Shown: positions 1 to 9,089 of the stretch, one piece after another
How the letters are laid out: every line of letters begins with the position of its first letter
Numbering within the stretch: the first letter of the stretch is position 1
Assembly (NCBI GenBank): GCA_904420005.1
Contig: CAJFTT010000011.1
Coordinates: 1 to 40,323 of the forward strand
Origin: Candidatus Tabaqchalia intestinavium
GTDB lineage: Bacteria > Bacillota > Clostridia > Oscillospirales > CAJFTT01
Length of the DNA stretch: 40,323 nt
Reading direction: 5' to 3'
The notes under the pieces: generated by a model
The model's input: the letters and a program-made list of their open reading frames with translations, nothing else
Told to the model about the DNA's origin: nothing
The model's database searches: none
Translations under genes and position numbers: made by a program

Positions 1-12
1 CCATTTGGACTC

Positions 13-78
13 GACCTCCTTTGGTTCTGGTGCGGTGGCGTTACCCGCTTCCATTTTACCAAAGGAGGTCTTTTTTTC
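13..78 (+). terminator. Intrinsic terminator of a gene left of the window
   Basis: Bases 13-25 and 58-70 are perfect 13-base inverted repeats (GACCTCCTTTGGT and its complement) separated by a loop that can itself pair (GCGG with CCGC), followed at once by a run of seven T at 71-77. This is a rho-independent terminator for plus-strand transcription that enters from outside the window. Confidence 0.6.
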
Positions 79-140
79 TCCAATTGACGCTTTCGCTTTG
101 CCTCCTCCACCGGCACGGCCGGTGGTTGCCTCGCCAATAT

Positions 141-178
141 AAAGACAGGAGACACGAAAAATCGTGTCTCCTGTCTTT
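141..178 (-). terminator. Terminator of the choice-of-anchor I gene
   Basis: A perfect 17-bp stem (141-157 with 162-178) closes an AAAA loop. Stem ends are A-rich on one side and T-rich on the other, so it could stop transcription in both directions. It lies about 85 bases past the stop codon of the minus-strand surface-protein gene. A shorter hairpin (107-125) lies further downstream and lacks a T-tract. Confidence 0.75.
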
Positions 179-264
179 TGCTGTATCAGGCAAAATCGCG
201 CTCGGCGGATGAAGCGTGCAGACGCAGCTTTCTGTTTCTGTCAATCCGCCGGTCTACCTCGCAG

Positions 265-2202
265 TCACCGCACGTTGCGCTTTTTCTCCACAGCCAGCGC
301 CGCGCCAGTTCCCGTCAGGCCCAGCGCCGCCGCAGCCAGCGCCCACAGGCTGTCCAGCGCACCCGTATCCGGGATCTGCTCGCCGCCGTCCTGCCGCGCC
401 TGCAAGCCGCGCACCGCGGCCTCGATGGCTTCGGCATAAGCGTCGACCGTCTCCTGCTCGCTCTTCACCAGGTTGCGCACAACAGCGTTCTTGGCCGTTT
501 CCAGCGCGGCGACGCTCTCCGGCGTGTAGCCGTCAAGGTCCGCCGGGATCTTCGCGAGCGCGGCGTCCACGTTGCTGTAATCAGCATACTGCAGCGCCAG
601 GTCATAAGTCGCCACCGTACCGGAAACTTCATTGGCAACCAGCAGCATCGGCGCTTTGGTCGGGCTGTCCTGCGCCGGGATGAAGCACAGGCCCTCCGGC
701 GCGACATCGCCCGCGATGTCCTCGCTGAAGTCGCGGGTATTGACATAGTTGACATAGAACGCTTCCGCCGGGCTGGTCACATCGTAAACCATGATGCCGC
801 CGATCCGCTCGAGCGCAATGAAGGCATAGGTTCTGCCGTCGATCGTACCTGTCGTGACGCTCTCCGGCTCGGTACCCTTTTTGCCGGAGCGATCCTCGAT
901 GGATTTGTCGTCATTGGAGCAGTTGAAATTGTCCGGCAGCTTTTCCGCCGTGATTCGTTCAAATTCATTCGTGGTGCCGAACACTTCCACCAGCCCGTCG
1001 TCCGTCACTTCGAACACCGTGGCCGAGCGGCCGCCGAAAAGGTAATTTTTCGTCTCGTCGAGGCCGTCATACTGCGACGCGTCGAAATACACCACTTTTT
1101 TATCCGTGACAATATCGCCGTTGGGGGATTCCTTTCCCTCAATTTCATTCTCCAGCGAATCGTCGCCTTCGCCCCAGTCCGAGCGGGAGTCGCCCTCGTT
1201 GGCCGTGATGATATAGGTTTTCCCATCCGCTTCAAACGCGGCGATACCGTCGGGCATGCGGATACCGAAAAGATTGTCGTAGGTTTTGGGCGCATACTGC
1301 TCGTCGCCCTTGTCGATGTCGATGGCCGTCTTGGAATAATCCTCCAGCCCAACACTGTACACCCCCGTGAAAGCGCGGGTCGTCAGATCCAGCACCGCCA
1401 CGGCGTTGTTCTCCTGCAGGCTGACAAACGCGCGGTCTCCCGCCACGGCGATATACTCCGGCTCGAGGTCCTCCGACGGCTGCGTCCCCTTGCGCAGCAC
1501 AACGCCCGCATCCGCCAGCGCCTCCCGCTGCGCGTCAAAGGCCGTGAAGTCCACCGTCACGGCTTCCTGCTGCTGCAGGTCCAGGATCGTGACGCTGCCC
1601 TGGGGATCCGCCGCGTTTTTACCTTCCCGCGGCTCGCCTTCGTTGGCCGTGAGAACCAGGCCGCTCTCCTCGTTGACAAGGATCATATCCGGCTGCACGC
1701 CGGCGTCATAAGCGCAGATATAGTTGCCGTCCAGATCAAACACGGCGATTTTCCCCGCGTCGGTATACCCCTGCGCCTGCACCGCCACAAAGAGCTGCGC
1801 CCGCGACGGGCTGACAGCGACAGACGTCATGTCGCCGTAGGTGAAATCCGCAAACTCCGCCTCCAGAATCTCCTTGACCGGAATCTTTTCCGACGTGAGG
1901 GTCAGCGGCTTTTCCGCGCCGCTGCTGAGCGTGGCCAGGTCGATCTTCTCCAACTCGCCGGTCTGGCCGTTGACCGCGTAAGCGCACTGGTTCTCCGGGT
2001 TATACGCCACGATCTCCTCGACGCCGCCGTCCGCGTTGGGCGTACCGGTGCTGTAGCGCCCGGACAGCGCGACACGCAGATCCGCGGTGGCGTCGTCAAA
2101 GCCGCCCTCCGCCAGTGCAGTGGCCGTGATGCCGGCGCACAGCAACGTCGCCGCAGCAGCGCTGGTCCATCTGCGCAGGCTCTTGGCTTTTTTCTGATTC
2201 AT
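265..2202 (-). CDS. Choice-of-anchor I domain surface protein with sortase-type tail
   Basis: A 645-residue exported protein. Residues 1-32 form a signal peptide (basic start, hydrophobic core, ATALA cleavage region). The body reads as the choice-of-anchor I family, a beta-propeller-like repeat fold found on bacterial surface proteins and alkaline-phosphatase-like esterases, seen in segments such as GVEEIVAYNPENQCAYAVNG and AYNLFGIRMPDG-like blocks; no enzyme active site was identified. The C-terminus has IPDTG at 610-614, a hydrophobic span and the basic end KKRNVR, which is a sortase-type sorting signal. The start is an ATG preceded by GGAAGGGG eight bases upstream. It is a single-gene unit closed by the hairpin at 141-178. 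The family call is from recognition, not from a search; substrate and role are unknown. Confidence 0.8.
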   Translation of the reverse strand: MNQKKAKSLRRWTSAAAATLLCAGITATALAEGGFDDATADLRVALSGRYSTGTPNADGGVEEIVAYNPENQCAYAVNGQTGELEKIDLATLSSGAEKPLTLTSEKIPVKEILEAEFADFTYGDMTSVAVSPSRAQLFVAVQAQGYTDAGKIAVFDLDGNYICAYDAGVQPDMILVNEESGLVLTANEGEPREGKNAADPQGSVTILDLQQQEAVTVDFTAFDAQREALADAGVVLRKGTQPSEDLEPEYIAVAGDRAFVSLQENNAVAVLDLTTRAFTGVYSVGLEDYSKTAIDIDKGDEQYAPKTYDNLFGIRMPDGIAAFEADGKTYIITANEGDSRSDWGEGDDSLENEIEGKESPNGDIVTDKKVVYFDASQYDGLDETKNYLFGGRSATVFEVTDDGLVEVFGTTNEFERITAEKLPDNFNCSNDDKSIEDRSGKKGTEPESVTTGTIDGRTYAFIALERIGGIMVYDVTSPAEAFYVNYVNTRDFSEDIAGDVAPEGLCFIPAQDSPTKAPMLLVANEVSGTVATYDLALQYADYSNVDAALAKIPADLDGYTPESVAALETAKNAVVRNLVKSEQETVDAYAEAIEAAVRGLQARQDGGEQIPDTGALDSLWALAAAALGLTGTGAALAVEKKRNVR

Positions 2203-2481
2203 GTCTCATGCCCCTTCCATTCCTATTCATTTCCCTTTTGTTTTACCAGAGGCATGTAAAGCGCAGCCCATACGGCATGTAAAATTTTCATGGGATTCTT
2301 GTAAGGCGTCCGGCTGGGCGCGGGATTGGCCAAGCGCGACATAGGGCACATCCGGACGTTTCGATCTTCCCGCTGATAGCGCTTTCCCCACGGCTGTGCG
2401 CCGCGAGCGCTTACGCCGGCCATGTCCCGACGATTTCCCGCGTCCGTGGCGGCCGGCAAAATCCAATTCGGCCCGCAGGCA

Positions 2482-2820
2482 TCAATCTTTCCCATTGCAG
2501 GCGCGTCCTTTTCCCCGCTTGGGCACGGACAGGGCGGCGCAGGTCGCCGCAATCAGCTGCGCCAGCGCCGCTCGGTCGTCCACATCTTCCACGAAGAAAT
2601 AAGGCTTCGCCCCTTCATACGGCGGCGCGGCGGGCAGCGAAGGAAAGCGCTGCCGCGTTTCTGGCGTGATCTTCACAAACAGCTGGTCGTCGCAGACAAC
2701 GGCGAAAAATATTCCGTCGCAGTACAGGCCATATTCCCCAAACATCGGGCGCCACGTAATGGCGCCCGCCCCGCCGCACTGTTCCGCGACATACTCCACA
2801 TAGTCCTTTCTCGATGCCAT
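2482..2820 (-). CDS. TfoX/Sxy N-terminal domain protein
   Basis: A 112-residue cytoplasmic protein made of the TfoX N-terminal domain only. The diagnostic pattern is present: an early WRPMFGEYGLYCDG block, then FFAVVCDDQLFVKI and a closing PYFFVEDVDD. In gamma-proteobacteria TfoX/Sxy activates competence genes, but stand-alone N-domain proteins are widespread and mostly uncharacterised, so a competence role is not established here. The ATG at 2820 is chosen over an in-frame GTG at 2829 because AAGGAG sits eight bases before the ATG and would overlap the GTG. It has its own extended -10 promoter (2994-3023) and seems monocistronic. Confidence 0.8.
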   Translation of the reverse strand: MASRKDYVEYVAEQCGGAGAITWRPMFGEYGLYCDGIFFAVVCDDQLFVKITPETRQRFPSLPAAPPYEGAKPYFFVEDVDDRAALAQLIAATCAALSVPKRGKGRACNGKD

Positions 2821-2993
2821 ACGTTCCACTCCTTCCTCTTACGGCCAAAGCCGCGTTCCCGCCGTCGCGCGCCGCCCGCCATGGCAGGGAAAAGCAAGCG
2901 CGCGGGGCAAGGCGCGCCCCTCAAGCAACGCCCGTTCTGATGAAAGCGGCCCCCTTCTGCCTTTTTGCGGCGCGACTTTTCTGTTCTGGTTTC

Positions 2994-3023
2994 ATTGTAC
3001 CATACCGCCGCCCGCGGTGGGAA
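2994..3023 (-). promoter_or_regulatory. Promoter of the TfoX-domain gene
   Basis: On the minus strand TTCCCA (3018-3023), an 18-base spacer and TACAAT (2994-2999) preceded by TGG, an extended -10 box. The core TATGGTACAATGAA is identical to the one in front of comEA (28011-28024). Confidence 0.55.
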
Positions 3024-3026
3024 GAT

Positions 3027-3079
3027 GCATTCCAAAAGCGCTGGGGAGAAAATTTTTCTCCCCAGCGCTTTTGGAATGC
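3027..3079 (-). terminator. 53-bp perfect palindrome, terminator of the glycosyltransferase gene
   Basis: Bases 3027-3052 and 3054-3079 are exact 26-base inverted repeats around a single central base. It begins 21 bases past the stop of the peptidoglycan glycosyltransferase gene. T-runs are inside the stem rather than after it, so efficiency is uncertain, but position and stability fit a terminator, possibly for both strands. Confidence 0.6.
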
Positions 3080-3099
3080 TGCCGGCCGCTCGTCCGGTT

Positions 3100-3897
3100 T
3101 CATGCCGCGCGCAGCTTCTCCCCTGCCGGCGGCAACGCGGCTGCCACGGGCTCCGGCGCGCGCTGCGCGACCTGCACCGCCGCCTGATCGAGCAGCGCGT
3201 CCGCCTGTGCCTGCGTCATGGCTTCGCACTCCACCATGCGGCGCAGCACCTGCCGCATGCGCTGCAGCGCGAGCGTGGGGTTCGCGTCGAGCGAATAGGC
3301 CGTCGGCGCATTGGGCAGGCCCGCCAGCATCACGCATTCAGCCTCGTCGAGTTCGCCGGGCGTCTTGCCGAAATAGCCCTGTGCCGCGTCGCAAATACCG
3401 TAATAGCCGCTGCCAAAATAGATGGTATTGACATACAGCTCAAAAATTTCCTCTTTGCTGTACGCCGCCTCGATGGCAAACGCCGCGAATACCTCCGCAA
3501 ATTTGCGCTCCAGTTTCTTTTCCTGCGTGAAATACAGATTCTTCATCAGCTGCTGGGTGATGGTGCTGCCGCCCTCGGCGAAGGACAGTGTGCGCAGGTC
3601 GTTCCAGACCGCGCGCCCGATGGCGATGACGTCGATACCCGGATGGGAGAAAAAACGATGGTCCTCCACAGAGAGCACCGCGTCGATATAGATCTGTGGC
3701 AGCTCGTCATACCGCGTGAAACCCTCCATCGCGCGAATGGCCTCCACTTTCTCCGCGATGGGTTCCCGCTCCACTGCGTCGCGGTAAAGGCGATAGCCCT
3801 TGACCCCGAACACCGCCGCCACCGCGAGCAGCGCAACGAGCGCCGCTCCCACGAGCGCCGCCAGCACGCGCAGCGCGATCTTTATCCCTCGTTTCAT
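3100..3897 (-). CDS. Monofunctional peptidoglycan glycosyltransferase (GT51)
   Basis: A 265-residue membrane-anchored enzyme that polymerises lipid II into glycan strands outside the membrane. One transmembrane anchor spans about residues 8-31. All GT51 motifs are visible in order: EDHRFFSHPGID with the catalytic Glu78, GGSTITQQLMKNL (109-121), KLERKFAEVF with the second Glu at 135, ELYVNTIYFGSGYYGI and the AAQGYFGK region. No transpeptidase domain follows, so it resembles MtgA-type enzymes or a truncated class A PBP; the length fits MtgA. The frame opens further upstream, but the ATG at 3897 has GGGAGGAG six bases before it. It lies 28 bases after a small membrane-protein gene and probably shares its transcript. 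The stop is followed by the 53-bp palindrome. Confidence 0.9.
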   Translation of the reverse strand: MKRGIKIALRVLAALVGAALVALLAVAAVFGVKGYRLYRDAVEREPIAEKVEAIRAMEGFTRYDELPQIYIDAVLSVEDHRFFSHPGIDVIAIGRAVWNDLRTLSFAEGGSTITQQLMKNLYFTQEKKLERKFAEVFAAFAIEAAYSKEEIFELYVNTIYFGSGYYGICDAAQGYFGKTPGELDEAECVMLAGLPNAPTAYSLDANPTLALQRMRQVLRRMVECEAMTQAQADALLDQAAVQVAQRAPEPVAAALPPAGEKLRAA

Positions 3898-3925
3898 GTC
3901 CGCTCCTCCCTTCTTGCCCGCGCGC

Positions 3926-4156
3926 TCAGTCTCCGCCTTTCCGGCGGATGCGCGCCGCAATCCAGTCTCCCAGCGACCACGCCGCGCAGATCAGCAGGAT
4001 CACAAGCCCAACGGGAAGCGCCAGCAGGCCCACCGCCACAATCCCCATCCATGTCACCAGATTGCAGGCATAACGGCGCAGGCGTTTTTTCCAGGGTTCC
4101 TCCCCCTGCGGCGCGGCGGGCAGCGCCCATCCTTCCCCGCATAACTTTCTCTCCAT
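3926..4156 (-). CDS. Small membrane protein of unknown function
   Basis: A predicted 76-residue protein. Residues 29-63 are strongly hydrophobic (NLVTWMGIVAVGLLALPVGL onward), enough for one long or two short membrane helices, and the end is basic (IRRKGG). The ATG at 4156 has GAGGGGG six to eight bases upstream. It sits 28 bases before the GT51 gene in the same direction, suggesting co-transcription and possibly a supporting role at the cell envelope. No family was recognised. A competing frame overlaps it, but only this one has both a membrane pattern and a ribosome binding site. Confidence 0.5.
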   Translation of the reverse strand: MERKLCGEGWALPAAPQGEEPWKKRLRRYACNLVTWMGIVAVGLLALPVGLVILLICAAWSLGDWIAARIRRKGGD

Positions 4157-4947
4157 GCCGATCCCCCTCGCTGCGTGCACAACCGTTTTCCCGCATGGGC
4201 GCCCGCCGTTAACGGGCCCGTGCGTTTCTTTCGGTTTCAGTATACGAAAAAAGGAGAATGGAAGCCATCGAATCGGCTTACATTTCCCCTTTTGTGCCTT
4301 ACAGTTTCGTAAGGCAAGCGCAGTATGATCGGGCATCTATCACCGACACCAATATGCATCCCACAGTGGGCAGGCGCTGGCCATCGCCGCGGTGGGAATG
4401 CGCGCGCCGGTTCGCTGACAGGCTCGGGCGTCCGTTCCTCCTCCAGCAGCGCCTCCATGGCGATGGCCTTCTGTCTGCTGTCGCGCATCCTCGTTCCAAA
4501 TCCGGCATTGCTCTACCCAATCCGTATGCGTCCCCTCCGTCCTTGTGTTTCCCCTTTCTTCGGCAACATTGGCGGAGGAAAGGTTTGTATCGCTTGCATC
4601 CTGTTTCGGGGCAGAGCCGCCGCGGCGGGGAACGTTTCTATAAATTTCTCCGCCTCAGCGGACAATAGGCAACACGGGCGACTGGAATGGCATGGACGGC
4701 GTTGACGCACTCGGCGAGCGCGTTGCCCCTTGTTCACCGAGGGTAAATATTCTTTCTGCCCTGTCAACGCTGCTACGGCCGAAAAGGCCATTCGGAAGCC
4801 GGCGTACAGAACCCTTTTTCCCGCCGGGCCGACGGTTGGAGCGCTATAAGCAAAAAGCGGACAACCAAAAAGGCTGTCCGCTTTCCCCGTCTATTGTGCC
4901 ACGCCGCAGGATCATGTCCGGCGGCGATGGCAGGCTGCGTTATCGTT
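4157..4947. other. About 790 bases with no convincing gene
   Basis: Apart from the terminator near 4854-4884 nothing coding is convincing. A -10-like TATACT on the minus strand (4239-4244) could start the small membrane-protein/GT51 transcript but has no good -35. A hairpin TGCCTTAC/GTAAGGCA (4295-4316) has no T-tract. A minus-strand frame at about 4390-4488 has a protein-like Glu-rich stretch (MEALLEEERTPEPVSEPAR) without a good start, and may be a gene remnant. Confidence 0.5.
4851..4884 (-). terminator. Terminator of the pgsA-clpE-epimerase unit
   Basis: AAAGCGGACA (4854-4863) pairs with TGTCCGCTTT (4875-4884). Read on the minus strand the stem is followed by CTTTTTG. It begins about 60 bases past the aldose epimerase stop codon. 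Confidence 0.75.
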
Positions 4948-5823
4948 TCACAGCAGCGCGATTTTATACCGGGCAAAAAAGCGCTCCCCCACCGCAAGGG
5001 ACTGCATCCCTTCCTTGGCGAGGAAATCCGTCGTATCCGTCTGCTTGGAATTGATTCCATACCACGGCTCAATGCAGACAAACGGCGCCGGCCGCGCCGA
5101 CGGCGACCAGATACCAAGATACGGGAACCCGCCAAACGTCACCCGCACGCCGCGGCCCGTCTTTTTCGATTGCAGGCTGACGGCGCTCGACTGCAGGCCG
5201 CGGAACATGAGCGCATCGTCGTCAAACAGCGCGTGCCGCAGCGGAATCGTGTCCGTATTGCGCGCGACGGTCAGCACGTCGCTGCGCAGCAGGCCTTCGC
5301 CATCCAGACGCAGCGAAATGAAGTCCTCCTTGCAGTCAAAGCGCAGCTCATAGTCCTCAAACTGCTCGTTCTCCCCCATGGGGACACGGAACGCCGGGTG
5401 TCCGCCGATCTGAAACGGCATCGCTTTATCCCCCAGATTGTCCACCCGCCAACCGACCGTCAGCTCCGCCCCTTTGAGCGAATAAGTAATATGCAGCGCA
5501 AATGCAAACGGATAATGCCGGAGGCTGTCCTCGCAGGCCTGGTAGACCAGCGTGACGCTGTCCTCCGTCTGCGCCTCGACGGTAAATTCCACGTCGCGCA
5601 CAATCCCATGCTTGGGCATGGGATAATCCACGCCGTCGATCGTAGCCGTCTGTTCTTTGACCACGCCGATCACAGGGAAAAGCGTCGGGGAACGCCGGTT
5701 CCAAAATTCTTTCTGTCCATCCCAGAGATATTCCGTCCCCAGCACATCGCTCAAGCTCTGCAGCTCCGCGCCCTTGGTCTCCACCGTCGCCGCGGCGCTG
5801 CTCGTCCGGATTTCCACCAGCAT
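4948..5823 (-). CDS. Aldose 1-epimerase family protein (LacX-like)
   Basis: A 291-residue cytoplasmic enzyme of the galactose mutarotase superfamily, which interconverts alpha and beta anomers of sugars. Visible family residues are the KHGIVRDVEF motif with His72, GGHPAF with the second His at 142, and CIEPWYGI with the probable catalytic base Glu252. The short length and the EPWYGI form match the LacX-like subgroup rather than classical GalM, so the sugar substrate is uncertain. AAAGGAG lies eight bases before the ATG. It follows the ClpE-like gene by 94 bases; a GC-rich hairpin (5860-5878) without a T-tract lies between, so read-through is likely. Confidence 0.85.
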   Translation of the reverse strand: MLVEIRTSSAAATVETKGAELQSLSDVLGTEYLWDGQKEFWNRRSPTLFPVIGVVKEQTATIDGVDYPMPKHGIVRDVEFTVEAQTEDSVTLVYQACEDSLRHYPFAFALHITYSLKGAELTVGWRVDNLGDKAMPFQIGGHPAFRVPMGENEQFEDYELRFDCKEDFISLRLDGEGLLRSDVLTVARNTDTIPLRHALFDDDALMFRGLQSSAVSLQSKKTGRGVRVTFGGFPYLGIWSPSARPAPFVCIEPWYGINSKQTDTTDFLAKEGMQSLAVGERFFARYKIALL

Positions 5824-5917
5824 GTGGTTTGCTCCTTTCTGTTTCCTGTCGTCTCTTGTCCCGCCGCCTTCCGGCGGGTTCCTACGTTTCCGGCAGCTCG
5901 CGCGGGCGAGCGCCGCT

Positions 5918-8248
5918 TCACTGCGTCAGCGTCCGCGTAAGCACTTCGCCGTCCTGCACCGTGAAGGAAACCGCCTGCAGCGTCCCTTCCTGCTCAACCA
6001 GCAGCGCGGCCAGACGGTCCTCCACCTCCCGGCGGATCGTATGACGCAGCTCGCGCGCGCCGCTGCGCTCTCCTGCGCCCGCTTTGTCGATGATCCAATC
6101 GAGCATGGCGTCGTCCCAGGAAACGGCGACCCCCTTCTCCGCCGCGCCCTCGTGGATCTCCTCGAGCATGAGCGCCGCGATCCTGCGGTAGTCCTCCTTC
6201 TCCAGATTGCGGAAGACGATGATCTCATCAACACGGCCCAAAAACTCCGGACGGAGGAACTCACGCAGCGCTTTGAGCGCCTTTTCCTTCGCGACGGTGT
6301 CGGGCGCGCGGTTGAAGCCCACGGTTCCCTCCCGCCGGTCGCTGCCGGCGTTGGAGGTCATGACGATGATAGTATTCTCAAAATTGACCGTGCGGCCGTG
6401 CGCGTCGGTGATGCGGCCGTCGTCGAGAATCTGCAGCAGGATATTCATGACATCGGGATGCGCCTTTTCGATCTCGTCGAACAAAATGACCGAATAGGGC
6501 TTGCGGCGCACTTTCTCCGTCAGCTGCCCCGCCTCGTCGTAACCGACATAGCCGGGAGGCGAACCGATCATGCGCGACACCGCAAATTTCTCCATGAATT
6601 CCGACATATCCAGGCGGATGAGGGCCTCCGGCGTGTCAAACAGCTCGTTTGCCAGCACCTTGACCAGCTCGGTCTTGCCCACGCCCGTCGGGCCGACGAA
6701 AATGAACGACGCGGGCCGCCCCGTCCGGCTCAGGCGGACGCGGCTGCGGCGCACGGCGTTGACCAGCGCATGCACGGCTTCGTGCTGGCCGATGATCTTC
6801 TGCTCGATGCGCTCCTCCAGGCCCGCAAGCCGCCCCAGCTCCTTCTCCCGGATCTGGCTGGCAGGGATGCCCGTCCACAGCTCAATGACCTGCGCGACAT
6901 CGTCGATGGTCACTTCCGCCTGCAGATCCTGGCCCTGATAGCCCGCAAGCTTGCCGGCCAGACGGCACTCCTCCGCCTTGAGCTCGGCCGTGCGCGCGAA
7001 CAGCGCCTGATCCGGCTCTGCCGCCGCTTCGCACTCGGCCTCCAGCGCTGCGCGCTCCTCCTCGATCTTCCGGCGCTCACGCTTGATGGCGGCGACGTCC
7101 TCCGCCGCTTTGTTGCGCAGCGCGCAGCAGGTCGCCGCTTCATCCATGAGGTCGATGGCCTTATCCGGCAGGAACCGGTCGGTGATATACCGCTCGGAAA
7201 GATTGACGATGCGCGCAATGATGGCGGGAGAAATCCGCACGTTGTGGAAATTCTCGTAATAATCGCGGATGCCCGTGAGCATCTCGATGGTATCCGCAAT
7301 GGACGGCTCCTCTACCTTGACCGCCTGGAACCGGCGCTCAAGCGCCGCGTCCTTCTCGATATATTTGCGGTATTCCTCGAAGGTCGTCGCACCGATGACC
7401 TGAATCTCCCCGCGCGACAGGGACGGCTTGAGGATGTTGGCCGCGTTCATCGAGCCTTCGGCGTCGCCGGCCCCCACCAGGTTATGCACCTCGTCGATGA
7501 ACAGGATGATATTGCCCGCGCGGCGCACCTCGTCCACGAGTCCCTTGATGCGGCTCTCGAACTGGCCGCGGAACTGCGTCCCCGCCACGAGCGCGGCAAG
7601 ATCCAGCAGGTAAATCTCGCTATCCAGCAGGCGCACCGGCACCTTCCCCTCGACGATGCGCATGGCGATGCCTTCCGCGATGGCGGTCTTGCCGACGCCC
7701 GGCTCACCGATCAGGCAGGGGTTATTCTTGCTGCGCCGGCAGAGGATCTGCAGCGTGCGCGCGATCTCCTTATCGCGGCCGATGATGCGGTCCATGCCGC
7801 CCGACGCCACCTTGTGGTTGAGGTTGACGCAATAGGTGTCGAGAAACTTGAATTTCTTTTTTCCTTTTTTGTCCCGGCCTTTTTCGCGGGTCGACTTCTC
7901 CGCGTCGGCGTCGCCGCCGCTCTGGCCCGGCGCCTGCCCGAACAGCTTCTCCACAAATGGGAACGCCGCCGTGGTGCCCATCATCTCCTCCGGCGGACCG
8001 TCGCTTTCGGCGTCGTCCTCCCCCGGCTCGGCCGGCGCGCCGGCGCCGCCCAGCAGGTTCATCATTTCCTCGTTAATCATGCCAAGCTGCTCTTCATTGA
8101 TGCCCATCTGATCCATGAAGTCATTGACCGGCTTGATATTGAGCTCCTTCGCACATTGCAGGCAGAGTCCTTCATTGATGTTTTTCTCACCGTCCGACCG
8201 CGTGATGAACACCACTGCCAGACGCTTTTTGCAGCGGCTGCAAAGCAT
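5918..8248 (-). CDS. ClpE-like AAA+ unfoldase with N-terminal zinc ribbon
   Basis: A 776-residue Hsp100 ATPase expected to unfold proteins for ClpP. Residues 3-32 form a two-CxxC zinc ribbon (CSRC and CLQC) as in ClpE, replacing the usual double Clp-N domain. A linker rich in Asp/Glu, Gly and Pro (66-130) follows. First AAA domain: Walker A GEPGVGKT (181-188), Walker B IILFIDE (247-253). A charged helical middle segment spans about 380-440. Second AAA domain: Walker A GPTGVGKT (519-526), Walker B VILFDE (587-592). VGFN at 643-646 matches the ClpP-docking loop of ClpC/ClpE, so it is probably a ClpP partner. GGAGGTGA precedes the ATG by six bases. No CtsR box was seen upstream; it is expressed behind pgsA from the 9061-9089 promoter. 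Confidence 0.85.
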   Translation of the reverse strand: MLCSRCKKRLAVVFITRSDGEKNINEGLCLQCAKELNIKPVNDFMDQMGINEEQLGMINEEMMNLLGGAGAPAEPGEDDAESDGPPEEMMGTTAAFPFVEKLFGQAPGQSGGDADAEKSTREKGRDKKGKKKFKFLDTYCVNLNHKVASGGMDRIIGRDKEIARTLQILCRRSKNNPCLIGEPGVGKTAIAEGIAMRIVEGKVPVRLLDSEIYLLDLAALVAGTQFRGQFESRIKGLVDEVRRAGNIILFIDEVHNLVGAGDAEGSMNAANILKPSLSRGEIQVIGATTFEEYRKYIEKDAALERRFQAVKVEEPSIADTIEMLTGIRDYYENFHNVRISPAIIARIVNLSERYITDRFLPDKAIDLMDEAATCCALRNKAAEDVAAIKRERRKIEEERAALEAECEAAAEPDQALFARTAELKAEECRLAGKLAGYQGQDLQAEVTIDDVAQVIELWTGIPASQIREKELGRLAGLEERIEQKIIGQHEAVHALVNAVRRSRVRLSRTGRPASFIFVGPTGVGKTELVKVLANELFDTPEALIRLDMSEFMEKFAVSRMIGSPPGYVGYDEAGQLTEKVRRKPYSVILFDEIEKAHPDVMNILLQILDDGRITDAHGRTVNFENTIIVMTSNAGSDRREGTVGFNRAPDTVAKEKALKALREFLRPEFLGRVDEIIVFRNLEKEDYRRIAALMLEEIHEGAAEKGVAVSWDDAMLDWIIDKAGAGERSGARELRHTIRREVEDRLAALLVEQEGTLQAVSFTVQDGEVLTRTLTQ

Positions 8249-8335
8249 ATTCCGTCACCTCCATGCGGCATTCTGCGGTCCGTCCAATGGGCCCGCCTGC
8301 GCCGCAACCAAAAATCCGGGGATTCCCCGTCGCAT

Positions 8336-8896
8336 TCATTCTTCGTCCCGCTCCGGCGCATGGCCGGTCTTGCGGTTGAGCCGCAGAAACACGCGGCTGT
8401 AATTGACAAACGACAGCACCATGAAGGCCGCCGCCACCAGCAGCAGAATCACCACCGGCCAGAAATCGCTCTCTTCACAGAAGAACAGGATCGCCAGCGT
8501 GCAGGCGAAAAACACAACGGTGGCCAGCTTGCCATACCACTGCGCGCCGGGAATCATCTTGCCGGACCGCAGGATGATGAAGCTGCCGACGATCATCGCC
8601 AGTTCCTTGAGCACAAACAGAACCGGCAGGATCGGGATCCGATACCGGATGCCGATACAAAGGCAGATGGCCGCCTGAATCATTTTATCCGCTAGGGGGT
8701 CGATGATTTTGCCGAGATTTGTCACCATGTGAAAACGCCGCGCCACAAAGCCGTCCACGATATCCGTCAGCGCAGCCGCCACGGCGACAAACCCCGACAC
8801 TCTCGGCGACACCGCGAAAAACACATACACAAACACGCCGACCAGCAGCAGCCGGACGACCGACAACACATTGGGGACATTCAAATTCTTATTCAT
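8336..8896 (-). CDS. pgsA: CDP-alcohol phosphatidyltransferase, PgsA-like
   Basis: A 186-residue integral membrane enzyme, probably CDP-diacylglycerol-glycerol-3-phosphate 3-phosphatidyltransferase, the committed step to phosphatidylglycerol. The full signature D-x2-DG-x2-AR-x8-G-x3-D-x3-D is present as DIVDGFVARR followed by G, DPLADK. Four to six hydrophobic spans cover most of the chain. The ATG at 8896 is preferred because the conserved start NVPNVLSVVRLLL follows directly; its ribosome binding site is weak (GGGTG) and longer in-frame starts lack a well-spaced one. Other CDP-alcohol transferases cannot be excluded by the motif alone. It is the first gene after the strong promoter at 9061-9089, with an untranslated leader of about 160 bases. 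Confidence 0.8.
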   Translation of the reverse strand: MNKNLNVPNVLSVVRLLLVGVFVYVFFAVSPRVSGFVAVAAALTDIVDGFVARRFHMVTNLGKIIDPLADKMIQAAICLCIGIRYRIPILPVLFVLKELAMIVGSFIILRSGKMIPGAQWYGKLATVVFFACTLAILFFCEESDFWPVVILLLVAAAFMVLSFVNYSRVFLRLNRKTGHAPERDEE

Positions 8897-9060
8897 CGTA
8901 CTTTTTACACCCACATTTTGATTTGCGCGCCGGCTTCGCCTTCCCTCCCCTGCGGGAAACGGCATCCTCCGCCGGCCGCGTTTTCCAGCCCTCTCTTCTT
9001 CCCCCGGAGACGGCCGCCCTTTCCGCTGCCGGGCACGCCCGTTCCCTTCAGCTGAGAGGT

Positions 9061-9089
9061 ATTATACCATGTCAGAAACTATCTGGCAA
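9061..9089 (-). promoter_or_regulatory. Strong sigma-A promoter for pgsA-clpE-epimerase
   Basis: On the minus strand TTGCCA (9084-9089), a 17-base spacer and TATAAT (9061-9066) preceded by TGG, an extended perfect -10. The -35 lies inside the last codons of cvpA, so the promoter is embedded at the end of the preceding operon. Confidence 0.8.

Noticed and set aside
178-2259. 693-codon open frame on the plus strand opposite the surface-protein gene
   Set aside because: Antisense shadow: high GC removes stops, composition is Arg/His-rich, and the minus frame has a signal peptide, sorting signal and ribosome binding site.
4295-4316. Hairpin TGCCTTAC/GTAAGGCA as a terminator
   Set aside because: No T-tract on either side.
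5860-5878. Hairpin CCCGCCG/CGGCGGG between clpE and the epimerase as a terminator
   Set aside because: No T-tract; the genes are probably cotranscribed.
5657-8695. 1012-codon plus-strand frame across the clpE region
   Set aside because: Antisense to clear ClpE and PgsA-like coding sequences; no motifs of its own.
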